From the NCBI GenBank assembly GCA_001931875.2, contig MSJH02000206.1:1-27005 (forward strand): a stretch of DNA of 27,005 nucleotides. The letters are read 5' to 3'. Both the position numbers and the translations under genes were made by a program. Positions 18,347-27,005 of this stretch are shown piece after piece; the stretch's first letter is position 1; each line of letters starts with the position of its first letter. This stretch comes from Byssochlamys sp. IMV 00236. Its lineage: Eukaryota > Ascomycota > Eurotiomycetes > Eurotiales > Thermoascaceae. The notes under the pieces are model-generated. The model was not told the origin of the DNA. It saw only the letters and a list, made by a program, of their open reading frames with translations, and searched no databases.

Positions 18347-19663
18347 TTATTGCCGTTGAAAGATATCTATCAATTTGAGTCTTGGTTGTTCTTTTTGCTC
18401 TTTTTCTTCCTTTTTCTTAAAAGTCTTTTCTAACTTTAATAGTTTCTTTAACTCACTGTTTGAAGAAATGTAATTGCCATCCTCATCAATAAACATGATG
18501 TTTATGTCATCGTCACTAGATGAGTAACCATTGACTTGACTTTTTAACAGGTCAATTTGTTCATTAAGGTCATTGAGCAACTTTAAAATAGGATCCTTTG
18601 AAATCACTCTTTCTTTAGTCTCATCATCCATCGATTTCTCTTCTTCTTTCTGCTCTTCAATCAATGGCTGTTGTTCTTGTTTCTGTTCTTCTTGTTCCCT
18701 TTCTGCTTCGATTAGTTTATCGGATACAATAGGTGTGCATGAAATGGTGTGTATTCTTGGTTTAGGGATACGAGACAGTTTCATTTCTTCACATAATCTG
18801 GGTGTTGAGATTACAATTAAATAATGGCAAGTGGATATTTCTTCCATATAAGAAATTCTGTCATGTCCCTGATATTCACATTGATACTATCATTTATAAG
18901 CACATGAGGTAATTAAACCTATGATTCCTTTACTTACTTGCACTTCAACTGTACGTGGTTTCTTTGTAAAGTCACATGTAGATCCATCCCCCCACTGTTG
19001 TAACAAGTAACGTTGATTTCCTACTTGCTTCAAGGTCGTGGCTGGTCTCTTGGCAGTCTTGTCTCTTCGAATGGTTGGCAGTAATGCGTTTTCGATGATT
19101 GGATTTTGATCAATTGTCACACCAGGATATTTGCCCAGATAATGAGACGCTGTTTCCTTCTTTCTTTCCACTCTACCATCATAGACACTTTCGACATGAA
19201 ACTGGCGTACATATTGTTTGTGACAGTATTCATAGGCCCAGTATTGATGCGTCTATTGTGAAAGATTAATTGTGTGTTGCTCTTTTTGGTCCGTTTCAAT
19301 AGTTACATAAAACTGAAGACAACTGTTTTCTAAGGGTTGAAGAAGTTCCAGCCCTCTTTCGATCAGTTTCTGCTCATCCTCGTGGGTATCTTTTGTTTCT
19401 GTTTCCATTTGTTCCTGATGCTCTGCTTCATCTCGATCAACTTGAGGAATGTTGCATAAAAATGGCTGACCATATGAGTCTCTCATCAGCATTGTTTGAT
19501 CGTTAAAGGCAGCATCATGTAATTGAGATTGTGGTATCTTTTCTGTTGTTAATAAGGAAACTTTGTATCTTGGCAAGTTTAAAACGTCATCACTAACAAA
19601 GTAGCTTGCCAATGTTGACTGAATCAATACTGTAACAGCAATAAGAATTGACTTCATTAACAT
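18347..19663 (-). CDS. YOS9: YOS9/OS-9 ER lectin of ERAD
   Basis: Three exons (19663-19307, 19252-18938, 18886-18347) give 403 residues. A signal peptide is evident (ILIAVTVLIQSTLAS). The MRH domain spans about residues 115-256: NSCLQFY, HQYWAYEYCHKQYVRQFHVE, YLGKYPG, QQWGDGSTCDFTKKPRTVEV, YQCEYQG, and EEISTCHYLIVISTPRLC. The sugar-contacting Gln (in YVRQ), Arg (in KPRTVEV), Glu and Tyr (in TCHY) are visible. OS-9/Yos9 recognises trimmed mannose glycans on misfolded ER proteins and hands them to the Hrd1 ligase. The double Trp of animal OS-9 (GWWTYEF) is YW here. The acidic, Gln-rich tail ends in DIFQRQ, so there is no HDEL. The first intron (54 nt) is open in frame except for one terminal TAG. 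The start is the first ATG after a TTTTTC repeat. Starts 70 bp after the eIF4E2 stop. Confidence 0.92.
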
Positions 19664-19664
19664 G

Positions 19665-19697
19665 TAAAAAAGAAAAAGAAAAAGAAAAAGAAAGAGA
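19665..19697 (-). repeat. hexanucleotide microsatellite (TTTTTC)n
   Basis: About five hexamer units immediately upstream of the YOS9 ATG on the minus strand. It lies in the presumed 5' leader. Confidence 0.8.
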
Positions 19698-19733
19698 TAT
19701 GTTTTCAAATTTAATTGGCCCTATTTTTTTTTT

Positions 19734-20501
19734 TTATCGAAATACATCAGTATTACGGAAACTGGATTTGTCTCTAAGCGCATCATTGTGTGTTTTATAT
19801 TCCATAATTGTATCAGCTGGTAAGTTTAAATGTCTTTTGATAGTATCTCTATTTATATACATATATACATTAGATATTGTTGTCACATCTTATATTCTTT
19901 TACCTAATCTTCAAGTTTATCTTTCCATTAGATGATGTCTTATTCCAAACAGAAATAATATCCTCTGATCCTCTAATTGACAATACTGCTCCACATATTT
20001 CATCGTTAACATCAAATTGATCCCCAATAATTGCCAATACTAATGATTCCCAATATCTACTTGCTAGCCCCTTTTTGACTCTTACAATCCATTTTCCACC
20101 ATTTATATTCACATCATCCTAACAACCATAAGCTTCTCCTCTATATTTTTGTTCTTAATTATTACCTCCCAAACAGGTCGTACGCCTTGTTTAAATAAAT
20201 GATAATCACTAATATTTGGTAAATCACTCGGACGACGCAAATGACTATATGCAGCCCAAAACTCTTCAACCTATATAAATCTAGTCATTATTTTTGTTGT
20301 TTAAATGTATATATATTTTATATAAATTACAGTCTTGAATGTTGCTATTTTTTTCATGGCTCCTTCATAATCTACTATTTTCTCTCCAGGAGATCTGTGC
20401 ATGAACCAAAACACCCAGCCATAACGAAGTGCATGTGATTCTGGTCTTGTTGATGGGGTATTTGAAAGCTCTACTGATCCATTAAAACTCATTTTATACA
20501 T
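19734..20501 (-). CDS. EIF4E2: class II eIF4E (4E-HP / eIF4E2-like) cap-binding protein
   Basis: Four exons (20501-20331, 20270-20166, 20118-19904, 19848-19734) give 201 residues; ATG 20492 would give 198. Landmarks are LRYGWVFWFMHRSPG, EFWAAYSHLRRPSDLP, DYHLFKQGVRPVWEDD, GGKWIVRVKKGLASRYWESL, GDQFDVNDEICGAVLSIRGS, ISVWNKTSS, and LNLPADTIMEYKTH. HRSPG, GLASR-x-WE and TIMEYKTH are marks of animal/plant 4E-HP (class II) rather than canonical eIF4E. The cap-stacking Trp (in PVWEDD, residue 91) is present; the second stacking position appears to be Tyr45, as in class II. 4E-HP binds the cap weakly and generally represses translation. The eIF4G/4E-BP contact Trp (residue in SRYWE) is kept. Introns are 60, 47 and 55 nt. 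Confidence 0.92.
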
Positions 20502-20631
20502 GCAAAATAAAAAAGTTTTTATATTATTTTCTATACAAAAAGCCTTTACTTTTGGCTCTCAACTTTAAAAAAAAAAAATGAATCGCGGAAGTTTAAAAAA
20601 GACACACAAGATCTTATTGGGGCGCTTTTTA

Positions 20632-22144
20632 TTAAAGTGTTTCGCTTCTTCCTCGACTATTGCTTCCACGCTTAGATGTTGCAAGTCGAGAACCGAGTTG
20701 AGCAAAGCTTTGTTTGACAGTAGGTCGTTTTGATCGTTTATCTGTAGTATGCATAAAAGGTAAAGCTACCATAAGGCTTTGAAAACTATCTGGTTGTCGT
20801 AGAGCATGAGATTCTGAAGAGGCACTGTTGCTACTATGACTATTGGATCTGTCTAAATCAGAGGATGGTATATTCAGAGATTCTCTATGGTAAAAGTCTT
20901 CTGTAGACTGATCTTGGCTTGTAGTTGTCTCAATACCCTCTTCAAATTCGTTTTGGGACTCTGGATCACTATTGTAGGATACCTCCACAAGACAATCTTG
21001 CGACGTACTCAATTGACTTCCAGCTGAGAACATGGCGAGCAAACGGTCATCTTCATTTGTCCAATGAGCTGTGCAGAGCGTGTAATCAAGGGCCATGGGT
21101 TCTCCACTGATCCTTTCGACAAACCGTTTCCGTGAGACAAAGGATTCAAAGTAAGGGCCGGAGCAAAAGGAGCACACTTTTTTCTTTTTAAGGTATTCAG
21201 CAATGTGAGCATATGGTATGGGTATCTTGAGCTGGGTGATCTGTCTAGCGCAAATTTCAAATAAACTAGGTGGATCATGCATCAGAGGATAGCTGCATTC
21301 AGTGTCAAAGGAACACTCCTCTGTTAAAAGTTTCTTGAGTGATTTAAGTGAAGCTATCTCGGCAGGTACTGCTCTCAGGGGATTATGAGATACATTGAGC
21401 GTCATCAGTTCGCTTAATTGTGATATCTCCTGTGGTAGTTGAGTTAATTGATTATTGTCTAACAGTAGGACTGCCAGCTGCGGTAGATTGCCGATGCCTT
21501 TAGGTAACGTCGTCAGCTTGTTTTCGCTCAAGATCAGTGTATTTAATCTCTTTAATTGTTGAATGGTATCTGGTATAAATTCTAGTTGGTTCTTGGAGGC
21601 ATTCAGTACGCGTAGGTTGACAAGTTGACCAATAGCTCGTGGCAAGTTGATCATTAAATTATTTGACCTATCAAATATAAGTCATCTTTTTTAAAAGATA
21701 AAAATAACCTTACAAGTCTAATTTTGTCAAATTGCTCAGATAAGCAATACTCGAGCTAAGTTTGATCAATGACTGGTTTGATAAATCCACAAAAGACGTC
21801 ATTCGTTTATGACTCATGACCTGCTCTGCTGTTAATCTCGACCAACCTTCTTCATCTCTTAGAGTATATGTTTCGTCATCAATACTTGTATAATCCTCTT
21901 CGTCATCATCTTCTTCTTCTTCTGTGTTATAATACGTTTGATCAATATAATTTAAGTCGTTTTCCAAGCTTCGATGTAAAATTGATGAGTTCTCTTCTAG
22001 TTTATACAAATCGGGATGGTTTAATATAAAATCTGTAAAGGTCAAGCTCTTTGTATATGGCTCGGTTGTATCTGGCTCTTGAGGTTGTGATATGTAACCA
22101 AACGTAAATGGTTCATTCAGTTTACTCGATTGCTGTTGTCCCAT
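20632..22144 (-). CDS. N-myristoylatable leucine-rich-repeat protein with C-x2-C/C-x2-H tail
   Basis: Two exons (22144-21714, 21667-20632) with a 46-nt intron give 488 residues. It starts MGQQQSSK, a good N-myristoylation signal (Gly2, Ser6). Residues 1-115 are acidic and low-complexity (EEEEDDDEEDY). About six 23-residue LRRs follow, of the SHOC2/Ras-suppressor type (L-x-x-L-x-L-S-x-N-x-L-x-x-L-P), for example LTKLDLSNN, joined exactly across the intron. After the LRRs, VCSFCSGPYFESFVSRKRFV and LDYTLCTAHWTNEDDR give a C-x2-C...C-x2-H set that could bind zinc and seems conserved among fungal LRR proteins of this type. The C-terminus is Ser-rich and basic (SRLATSKRGSNSRGR). It is likely a membrane-anchored signalling scaffold; the partner is unknown. 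Confidence 0.85.
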
Positions 22145-22298
22145 GAAAGTATAGTATTAGACATAAAAGGAAAAGGAAAGAGAGAGAGAGAGAAGAAAAA
22201 TCTTATTGTTCTCAAGAAAAGCTTATTCTCTGCCAACATCAATCTGAGGTAACACAGAAAAAAGACTGAAAGTCTGCAAGAGGTTCCTGTTGCTTTTA

Positions 22299-25200
22299 TT
22301 AAAGACACGACGTGAATTCAGCGACAGTCCTTTGTAATTGACGGTTCTTGGCCAACAAGGGCAATATCTCTGCTAATAGTTCCTTTTTTGATATTTTACC
22401 CTATATAAAATTGATGTTAGTTATATCAAATACACATGGATTACACATACGAGAATTGTAGGCTCCCACTTGACAATGTCGGGAAATGGTCTATTATTCA
22501 TGATTAGTTTTAAATATACTTCTTTTGTGTGTGTGTGATCTTTACGCATAAGGTGGTCCTGTTAGCCATTTACATAGTTCTTCTACTTTGTTCTTTGCAT
22601 TTTCTTCGGATAATCTTCTTGCATAATATATCATCCAATCTTTATACTCTGTAGGAGAATCTAACAGAGCAGCTACCGCTAACTGCATTTCTATATGACT
22701 GAGAGTAATAACCTTGGTTGCGGCTGATACATCTAATAGCATATGCATGGATCGATCTACTCCATAAGCCGACATACGGGACGAAAGCCATGCTAGAGGA
22801 TGATCACCCGCCTGACGTGCCGAACCCCAGAATTCAGAGATGATGTACCAAGCATCACTTATTCGAAGCCAAATCCTCATGTCAGTATGATATACAAAGG
22901 CTTGATTAGAACTTGTCAGTAGGATAGGCAATCCACTCTTTTGGATTCGAATATTCTTGATACTAGGTGCCTTGTGTGTCTTGTCTGTTTCAAGCTGTGC
23001 TACCTGCAGCACCGGCGCTATAGATACGCCGTCTATACGGCTTTTTACATTCAGTACATCCCACGAGTACAACAGGCCAGTCGCAGTGATACAGACGAGC
23101 CACTGATGATGGCTTTGCAGTATTACAGGCGTGCTTTCCAACACAATCGCCGGTAAAATCCTTCGACCGGCTGGAGAGTAGACGTGAATGGATCCATCTT
23201 CACACCCAGCTGCACAGAACTCCGCGTTGCTTGTCATGACAAGAATAGCACTTGACAGATAATCCATCCAGATCGGTGTTCCTTGCCTTGTGACGACCAA
23301 CTTGGCACGGACTGAACCTAAAAGAATCTAAGAAAACAAATTCATAACTTTTTATTCTTGGTTTACTTTGAGCATCTTCTGTGTTATGACATTCCATCAC
23401 CACTGTCGGATCCTCTGGCCTTAAGCCCGTGCTGAGAACTGTTTTCACTTTAGGCAGTGCCATCTTGACCAGACTCTTTTGCACTATAGGAGGAGCAACT
23501 GCACTATCAAGCCAATTGGGTCGTGCTCTCGTCGGTTTGCTTCCAACCACCTCGTTCACTTCCTCATCTGAAGCTGGTCTTTTATTTCCTATCACTACTG
23601 TATCCACGTTGACTGCTGAATTCTGTATAGAAAACGTTACTACTTTTTCCATGTTAAATTCTATTTTCTTACAGCCTGGTTTATCTTGGAATTGTCTTGA
23701 GAGATATGATTCATAGGCTGTGTTTGGACTGAAGATGCTTGAACAGTAGACGACGAATGCATGGCCGAGGTACGCGTGTTCAGACTGATGGGTTGAATAC
23801 GCTTTTTACCATCTTTTGTGATAGATACCTTTTGTTCCAAGATGGTTGGCTGTTGACTAGTTGACGATGATATGTTGGTTATAGTGGGAGGAACTGGTGC
23901 TAAAGGTGGTGCCTCTATAATGGGCGTATCTTGATTTCCAATACTCGCGTTTCCGTCCATGAGATCAGCAACACGTGGTGGCAGTGCTGGCTCTGTATCA
24001 GTAGTTTGCTCTAGTTCCAGTTGTATTGGTGTCTCCAAGAGTTGTGTTTGATCTTTTCCATAACCATATCTCTCCAATCTTTCTCTCTAAGTAATTGGTA
24101 TTAGAAAGCCCCTTCATCTCTCTTTCAATCATACTTACAACAATACTCTCTGGTACCACATCAGACAATTCCTCTTCAAATTGAAGGCAGGCAACAGTAC
24201 CATCTTGAGAGCAAGCAAAGAGGCACTTGCCATCGGGGGACCTAATATTGAATAAGCAAAAAAAGCATTCTGAAATACATACAAATATTTACCATGCAAG
24301 ATCATATACGTTATTATCGAAAATATCTGCTGCAACGCAAATCGGTTTGCTAAACTTGGTCACCCAAATAGATATACTCCTGTCCTGGCTTCCTAGTGCA
24401 CAAATTGACGATACTGATTTTTCACCAGGTCCATTTCCTTCATTATCATCACTCATATAAAACATTTTCGGATTGAAACACTAGAATACTTATTAAAGAG
24501 AGCAAAACAAACAACAACGACTTACGGTCACTTCAACCGGAAGCTTGTGCCCCACAAGCGATATGTCTGCATTCCAATCATCTCGACTTACGATCGCAGC
24601 TACACATTTTATACTGTTGACAGCATTTGCTGCAGCAAAATGACATCCATCTGGAGACCAACTGTTGTTATATGTCAGACTATATATATAGAACAATGTA
24701 TATATTTTGTACTTGCCTTAATCTTCTAAACAATGTGGTTCCAGGAGCATTCACAAATGGGTTTTTGATATTTGTTTCTAACCCCCAATCATATGTTCTC
24801 CATATTTTTACCATTTTATCGTCAGACTACATACAAGCGATAAGTCCAAATAATAATAAAGGAATGAAAAAACTTACTTGAGACGCGAGGTATTTTCCTG
24901 CAGGATCCCAACTGATGCCTTTGACGAAACCTTCGTGTTTATCGATTTTCTTGATTTGCTCTATTTTATCGATGATTGGTTCATATATTTTGATATACAT
25001 ATAGATGTATACTATCTTACCAAATGTTCTTCCGTCCCAGACAATGACATGTCCATCTACACCACAGGATGCTAAATACTTGTTATCTTTTGACCAAGCC
25101 AAATCCTGTACGTCTATTAATAGAAAAAGAAGTTAATGATTTAGTGTCAGTAATCTCTTTAGTTCATACCAGATTCATGTCCTCTTAAATACTTTACAGG

Positions 25201-25814
25201 TTTCCATGTCTCATAATTAATCTCAGTGCTACCAAATATTGATGATACTTTTGCATTACTGATAGAGAAAAAGGATGAGTTGTATAATAGACAAAGATCG
25301 ATTATTATATGCTTACACGTCTTTTTCCCAAACAATGATAACATTATCATTATCAGAACCAGAAGCTAAATAATGACCGTCATGATTGGACCAGCGGACG
25401 CATAAGACGGCACCTATTTTGACGTGAGATCTTTATGATAATAAGCGTAAGAGAAGAAAAACATACCATTATGCATTGTCATTGTACAAAGCAATTTATT
25501 ACAATTGGGGTTCTTTTCTGCTTCTTCATCGTAAATGGGTTCTGTATTCCAAATTCTAACTTTTCCATCTGGTAATAATAATAATAATAAGCAACATACG
25601 CACGCGTGTGTAGTTGAATAATGATATTACCTAAACCACCTGTTGCTAATCGTGTACCGTCAGGATGAACGTGAATTGAATAAATACAAGGTTTCTTTCC
25701 TTTTGCTTCCTGTGTCTTGTCTGCTTAATGTAAATAATCGGGTTTATTTTCTTTTGAATAAAGAAGAAAATGGTTACCTGCATGGGAAACCCAGTCTGGT
25801 TTAAAGATGATCAT
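22299..25814 (-). CDS. HIRA: HIRA/Hir1 histone H3-H4 chaperone subunit
   Basis: Sixteen exons: 25814-25778, 25720-25631, 25568-25467, 25413-25317, 25258-25170, 25113-25021, 24960-24878, 24826-24717, 24661-24526, 24480-24293, 24241-24139, 24086-23673, 23622-23367, 23317-22546, 22490-22451, 22400-22299. They give 903 residues (human 1017, yeast Hir1 840). The N-terminal half is a seven-bladed WD40 propeller: HPDGTRLATGGLDGKVRIWN, HDGHYLASGSDNDNVIIVW, LRGHESDVQDLAWSKD, FVKGISWDPAGKYLASQSDD, LSWSPDGCHFAAA, GSQDRSISIW, YDLAWSPDGKCLFACSQDG. The linker has the Asf1-binding B-box type sequence ITKDGKKRIQPISL. The Hira C-terminal domain includes AAGCEDGSIHVYSPAGRRIL and WLVCITATGLLYSWD, and ends with LGKISKKELLAEILPLLAKN. 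It deposits H3.3/H3-H4 independently of replication. Fourteen of 15 introns are GT-AG; one is GC-AG. An AATAAA overlaps the stop. Confidence 0.95.
24662..24716 (-). other. GC-AG intron 8 of HIRA
   Basis: Donor AG|GCAAGT after ...FRRL, acceptor ACAACAG. Only this choice joins FRRL to SWSPDG in frame, a conserved WD40 segment of HIRA. The GT four bases downstream would give the wrong phase. Confidence 0.8.
25573..25590 (-). repeat. (TTA)n microsatellite in HIRA intron 2
   Basis: Six trinucleotide units directly before the CAG acceptor on the minus strand, taking the place of the pyrimidine tract. Confidence 0.85.
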
Positions 25815-26522
25815 GGTGAATATATCAATTTATATGATTTGTAAAATGATCAAGGTTGGAGAGGACTCTCGTATTTATTAAAGAGGTACGAATATCGCAA
25901 TAAAAAAAATTAAAAAAGCACTCAAAAAAAAAGTTTGTTCTCTCTTCCGCTCTCTTTCTCTCTCTCTCTCACTCTCACTCTCTGTTTATCTCTCTGCTCT
26001 CTGGGCCCTCTCTCGCTTTTTTTTTCTCTCTGCCCACAAATCAAGGTAGCTCGTGACTGTGGCGAAAAAACCAAGAGAAGAAATGAGAGGTGTTTTTGAA
26101 TACAAGTACATTGTACCCAGTGGATGTGTTTGTCCTCAAAAGGAAGGGAATCATTTGTAGAAACCCCTTTATTGGATTTCTCTCTCTATTGAGTGATTTT
26201 ATAAGATCATATAAAGAGTGTCAAAGGGGAATTTGGAATAGAGCAGATTTTGTCACACATTTTGTCTTTTTTTTTGTCTGCAATCATAGACACATAATCA
26301 AAAAAAGAAACAAGAAAAAGAGCAGATAATGAATTGTTATAGATCAAATGAGATGATGTAGCGTCGTATATATTGGAAACAAAGGACATTGAATAGCGTT
26401 AAAAGTATCCTTGCAGAACGCGCGCATCCATTGCTTACGGGAACGTTAGATTGCCACAGAAGTCACAGCCAATTCTATTGAGGAATTTTACTCCTATTAA
26501 TGGCATCAAGGTCAATTTCCCA
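25815..26522. other. gene-free region upstream of HIRA
   Basis: It holds the presumed HIRA promoter (AT-rich, 25815-25930), then a strongly CT-rich low-complexity tract on the plus strand (about 25937-26030). About 490 bases follow with no recognisable family. A 79-codon plus-strand frame at 26090-26329 overlaps low-complexity sequence and looks spurious. Confidence 0.55.
25937..26030. repeat. CT-rich low-complexity tract
   Basis: Mostly TCTC/CTCT on the plus strand (GA on the minus strand), with short interruptions. It lies 120-215 bp upstream of the HIRA ATG, where a GA-type promoter element could be. Confidence 0.8.
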
Positions 26523-26940
26523 TCATTCTCTTTCATTTAGGAAGGATGCGGTCTTGTTTATAAGCTTAGTGTTGGATTGACTGATTTTGGTAGATAACTC
26601 AGGAAATGTTTCCTGAAAGAGCAGCGAGCGTAGACCAGATAGGCCAACAGCGACTGCAGAAAGGTCATCTCTCAGCTTGACGACTTTTTTGTTTGACACC
26701 AACACATAGTCAGGATCGCGACACAAGAAGGACCCTTTGACTTTTGCCTTGATTTCTTTATCTTTTATCGTCTTTCGATGAATGGTGTTGATTAATTTGG
26801 AGAAGCAGTAAATGCAGGCTTGAGACATCATGCTGTCATTTGTGATGCACACATGGACGTTCATTTCATGAAATTCTTTGTTTCCATTTTCCACCATATC
26901 GTCTGAATCTCTTTGTTGTTGAGCCTACTCCCATGCTTCT
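26523..26940 (-). pseudogene. divergent TnpB/Fanzor-like C-terminal fragment
   Basis: The minus-strand frame 26897-26523 reads HVCITNDSMMSQACIYCFSKL, then KAKVKGSFLCRDPDYVLVSN, then KLRDDLSAVAVGLSGLRSLL and ISQSNTKLINKTASF. The order [V]-x-[ED]-x-x-[T/M]-S-Q-x-C-x-x-C, a second Cys-x-x-P-x-[C/Y], then R-D-x-L-S-A-x-A matches a TnpB-type zinc ribbon followed by the last RuvC Asp (R-D-x-N-A-A-x-N). One zinc Cys is Tyr here. Upstream, in another frame, GVGSTTKRFRRYGGKWK (26938-26885) would fit the preceding RuvC strand, so a frameshift is likely near 26885. The N-terminus lies beyond the window or is lost. The assignment is inference by motif alignment with the relic at 1-660. Confidence 0.48.
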
Positions 26941-27005
26941 ATTTCATATGAACATAACAGGACATGGTCTGCTTTTACTTTTTACCAAATAGTTTATATA
27001 ATAGT

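Noticed and set aside
19664..19708. N-terminal extension of YOS9 with a Leu-Phe repeat (LFLFLFLF)
   Set aside because: The extension begins at a TTG; there is no upstream in-frame ATG, so the microsatellite is most likely untranslated.
26090..26329. 79-codon plus-strand open frame upstream of HIRA
   Set aside because: Phe/Lys-rich low complexity, overlapping minus-strand frames of similar length; nothing supports translation.
1..27005. CRISPR arrays, bacterial-type operons, riboswitches
   Set aside because: No spaced direct repeats of that kind. All confident genes are intron-containing eukaryotic genes.

Overview
This is a compact, AT-rich fungal nuclear region. Introns are 42-102 nt, almost all GT-AG, and the proteins and decayed mobile elements point to an early-diverging fungus, most likely Mucoromycota (Mucorales). 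That assignment is inferred from gene style and transposon families, not from a marker gene. No rRNA, tRNA, CRISPR array or prokaryotic operon structure was seen. Exon structures below were built by hand; every multi-exon model closes in frame.

Left flank (1-2557): remains of mobile elements, all on the minus strand. A decayed TnpB/Fanzor-like RNA-guided nuclease gene (1-660) is followed by a broken Helitron Rep/helicase N-terminal region (987-2170).

First gene block (2558-10579): an MFS_1-like transporter and an RWDD2-type RWD/DUF1115 protein (both minus). These are followed by VPS33 (plus; HOPS/CORVET SM protein), which shares a 125-bp divergent promoter carrying a CACGTG box with RWDD2. 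Next come a two-finger GATA transcription factor with an AreA/Gln3-type N-terminal motif (plus) and an ELMO-domain ArfGAP (minus). The last two are convergent and their stop codons overlap.

Transposon island (10580-13411): about 1.1 kb without recognisable genes, a decayed ORF resembling a PD-(D/E)XK/Rpn-type nuclease (minus), a non-LTR retrotransposon RT fragment (plus), and long A/T homopolymers.

Second gene block (13445-25814): a UIM + UBZ4-like zinc finger + SUMO-interaction-like repeat protein and TAF4 (both plus). A tightly packed minus-strand run follows, read from right to left: HIRA, a myristoylatable LRR protein, a class II eIF4E (4E-HP), YOS9/OS-9 and MIC19, with 70-154 bp between coding regions.

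Right flank (25815-27005): a CT-rich stretch and a second, more divergent relic with TnpB-like motifs.

The host genes serve separate housekeeping roles: endolysosomal tethering, Arf regulation, ER quality control, mitochondrial cristae, TFIID, H3.3 chaperoning and cap binding. They do not form one pathway. The items most worth a second look are the ubiquitin/SUMO-reader-like protein at 13445-14478 and the nuclease relics that flank and interrupt the block.
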